Source: Flavobacterium psychrophilum (GTDB lineage Bacteria > Bacteroidota > Bacteroidia > Flavobacteriales > Flavobacteriaceae). From it: a DNA stretch of 6,635 bases. The notes below the pieces were generated by a model. The model was not told the DNA's origin. It saw only the letters and a program-made list of their open reading frames with translations, and searched no databases. Below are positions 4,837-6,635 of this stretch, piece by piece (position 1 is the first letter of the stretch; every line of letters begins with the position of its first letter). Both the position numbers and the translations under genes were made by a program. Where the stretch lies: the NCBI GenBank assembly GCA_945907225.1, contig CAMDSN010000093.1, forward strand, positions 1 to 6,635. Reading direction: 5' to 3'.

Positions 4837-6635
4837 TTATCTCTTAATTAACTTTCTAACAATTGTTTCATTATTAGATTCGTTAACCAATCTAACAAAA
4901 TAAATACCTGAACCTAAAGATGTGATATCTTCGTTAATTGTATTTAATCCTTGATTTAATTCGATTTTATTAGTTTTAACAACTGATCCGTTCATAGAAT
5001 AAATTGTAACTAAAACCTCTGAACTAATACTTGAAGTCAAATCAATGTTAAAGTTATCCGATGTTGGATTTGGATAAATTTGTGAGGCATCTAAAGACAC
5101 TAAATCACTAGCCATTCTAACACCTGGACAAGCTGTTCTTGTTAATAATGAAGATGACTTAAGCACACTTGATACACTACATGCATTAGTTGCTAATACT
5201 TTCAATACAGCTCCTGTTGCTAATGTACCTGGAAACGTAACAACTAATGTGCTTGTTCCTTGTCCACTTACTATTTGAGCTCCTGATGGAGGCGTCCATG
5301 TGTAAGACACTGCGCCAAGTACTGCTGAAGCTGTAAATGTGTACTCAGTACAAATATCTACTGCTGTTGGTCCTGAGATTGTTGTTATAGCTCCCATTGC
5401 TTTTGATACTACAAATAATTTCGCAGCAGATGATCCACATGGGTTATTTGCTACAATACTAATGTTTACAATAGCAGTTGAATAAAGAACTGTAAAGGCC
5501 AAGTTAGATGTTGTAATAACATTACTTGTTGTATTACTTGCATTATCCGCAGAAGTAACTACAGATCCTACTGGTCCTGTAATTGTATACGTTTGCGCAT
5601 TAGCACCCGCTGCAAATGAATAGTTGTATGATGTACCAGAACAAAGTCCTGCTACTTGTCCTACCAAAGCCGCTGGAGCAACTGCTCCTGATGTTCTAGC
5701 TACTGCTAATGTAGCCGCAGTTAATGACGTACCAACTCCATTTGAAGCTGTCACAGTCACATTTCCTGCTGTAAAGTCACCCGCATATGATACTGTAATA
5801 GAATTTCCTGTAGCAGTTCCTTCGATTAAAGCCCCCTGTGGAACTGTCCATGTATAACCATTTGCTAAGGCTAATGCCACTGGAGCTACTGAATAAATAG
5901 CTGTAGCATTTGTTCCTGCAATACTACAAACGTTAGCACGTGTAGTAGTTATAGCTCCTGGTACAGCCGGAACTGCCGTAACTAGTTTTAACAACTTAGC
6001 TGTAGAAGAAGTAGGTGGAGTAACCGTTGAAGCTGAATTATCAGTCACAGACGAACCAACATTGTTTACTGCTATTACACCAAAGTAGACCGACCCAGCA
6101 GCTGGATTAATACCGTTAAACTTAACAAAGATTTCCGGATTAGTACTAGTACTAGTATTATCAGATGTCAAACCACCTAAATCAGTTACCCTAGTAACAC
6201 ATGCTGGCAATTCCCATGTAAAAGAATTCGCCAAAGTAGTGGTAGGAACTGTTGCAGATAATCTGTAGGTTCCTCCTTGTCCAATCAATTTACTGATTAT
6301 TGTTATAGGGGTAGTATTCGCTCCATTGTTCAAAGCTAAAGCTGTTGGTGCAGCAGGAACTGCCGTAACTAATTTTAATAACTTAGCAGTTGAAGAAGTA
6401 GCTGGTACTGCGGCTGAATTATTAGTCACAGACGGACCAACATTGTTTACTGCTATCACACCAAAGTAGATCGACCCAGCAACTGGATTTTCGCTACCAT
6501 TAAATCTAACAAAGATTTCCGGATTAGTACTAGTACTAGTATTATCAGATGTCAAACCACCTAAATCAGTTACCCTAGTAACACATGCTGGCAATTCCCA
6601 TGTAAAACGATTTGCTATTGTAGTGGCAGGAACTG
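4837..6635 (-). CDS. Secreted multidomain protein with Ig/PKD-like repeats and T9SS type A sorting domain (5' end outside window)
   Basis: The frame is open from the right edge to a TAA at 4839-4837, giving 598 visible residues; the N-terminus and signal peptide are outside. The TTG at 6594 is internal: the same frame continues upstream as VPATTIANRFTWE, matching the second repeat, so it is not the start. In order the protein has two near-identical 128-residue tandem units (visible 1-128 and 129 onward), then at least three diverged Ig/PKD-like beta-sandwich domains with the signatures YTWTVPQGA, YTITGPVGS and YTWTPPSGAQI, rich in Thr, Ser, Ala, Val and Asn. The C-terminal 81 residues (from QIYPNPTSDNF) are a T9SS type A sorting domain: YPNP, VTIYSMNG, LGSGIYFVRL and the end IVRKLIKR. 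In known cases this domain directs export across the outer membrane by the gliding/Por machinery, then is removed with surface attachment or release. No catalytic domain is visible; an adhesin-like or structural role is likely, but an N-terminal enzyme cannot be excluded. Confidence 0.92.
   Translation of the reverse strand, partial: VPATTIANRFTWELPACVTRVTDLGGLTSDNTSTSTNPEIFVRFNGSENPVAGSIYFGVIAVNNVGPSVTNNSAAVPATSSTAKLLKLVTAVPAAPTALALNNGANTTPITIISKLIGQGGTYRLSATVPTTTLANSFTWELPACVTRVTDLGGLTSDNTSTSTNPEIFVKFNGINPAAGSVYFGVIAVNNVGSSVTDNSASTVTPPTSSTAKLLKLVTAVPAVPGAITTTRANVCSIAGTNATAIYSVAPVALALANGYTWTVPQGALIEGTATGNSITVSYAGDFTAGNVTVTASNGVGTSLTAATLAVARTSGAVAPAALVGQVAGLCSGTSYNYSFAAGANAQTYTITGPVGSVVTSADNASNTTSNVITTSNLAFTVLYSTAIVNISIVANNPCGSSAAKLFVVSKAMGAITTISGPTAVDICTEYTFTASAVLGAVSYTWTPPSGAQIVSGQGTSTLVVTFPGTLATGAVLKVLATNACSVSSVLKSSSLLTRTACPGVRMASDLVSLDASQIYPNPTSDNFNIDLTSSISSEVLVTIYSMNGSVVKTNKIELNQGLNTINEDITSLGSGIYFVRLVNESNNETIVRKLIKR
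5957..6635 (-). repeat. Two tandem 128-residue repeat units in the T9SS cargo gene
   Basis: Two in-frame copies of one domain lie head to tail with a period of 384 bases (128 residues); the copy nearer the right edge is cut by the window. Bases 6123-6223 and 6507-6607 are identical over 101 bp, and both encode LPACVTRVTDLGGLTSDN and the following TSTSTNPEIFV segment. The rest of the unit is less alike: one copy has FNGSENPVAGS where the other has FNGINPAAGS, and NNSAAVPATSST aligns with DNSASTVTPPTSST, shifting the offset to 387 bases downstream. Both copies share SSTAKLLKLVTAVPA. More copies may lie beyond the right edge. Confidence 0.93.

Noticed and set aside
5624..5857. Plus-strand ORF of 77 residues opposite the T9SS cargo gene
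   Set aside because: The low-complexity Ala/Val/Pro/Thr composition is the antisense image of the repeat-rich minus-strand gene.
6592..6594. TTG as the start codon of the minus-strand T9SS cargo gene
   Set aside because: The same frame stays open to the window edge and encodes residues matching the second repeat unit (ANRFTWELPACV against ANSFTWELPACV), so the gene begins outside the window.
6123..6607. Repeated block as a CRISPR array or insertion sequence
   Set aside because: Both copies are in frame, encode a protein domain, lie 384 bases apart and lack spacers, terminal inverted repeats or a transposase.

Overview
The window comes from a member of the Bacteroidota, most likely a flavobacterium (Flavobacterium or a close relative). 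The DNA is AT-rich and the genes lack strong Shine-Dalgarno sites. Two upstream regions carry a TAnnTTTG box, the -7 element of Bacteroidota promoters. The protein content is also typical: a DUF5686-type outer-membrane protein with a carboxypeptidase-D-like regulatory domain, and a large secreted protein ending in a type IX secretion (T9SS) type A sorting domain. The genus is inferred from protein character, not from a marker gene.

Layout from left to right. Bases 1-584, minus strand: a thioredoxin-family protein whose 3' end lies outside the window. Bases 585-810: a divergent intergenic region with a promoter-like box and a structured leader for pyrH. Bases 811-2124, plus strand: pyrH (UMP kinase) and frr (ribosome recycling factor), a two-gene unit closed by a clear intrinsic terminator at 2144-2175. 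Bases 2217-4694, plus strand: an 825-residue DUF5686 outer-membrane protein, probably with its own promoter. Bases 4695-4836: a convergent intergenic region with a strong hairpin terminator serving mainly the minus-strand gene. Bases 4837-6635, minus strand: the C-terminal 598 residues of a multidomain secreted T9SS cargo protein, open at the right edge, with two near-identical tandem domains.

Functionally this is an ordinary core segment (pyrimidine nucleotide phosphorylation and ribosome recycling) flanked by envelope and secretion genes. The genes do not obviously form one pathway. No CRISPR array, transposase, tRNA, rRNA or complete novel system was seen. The parts most worth a second look are the pyrH leader, which can form mutually exclusive hairpins and a helix covering the pyrH start codon, and the 101-bp perfect duplication inside the secreted protein gene.
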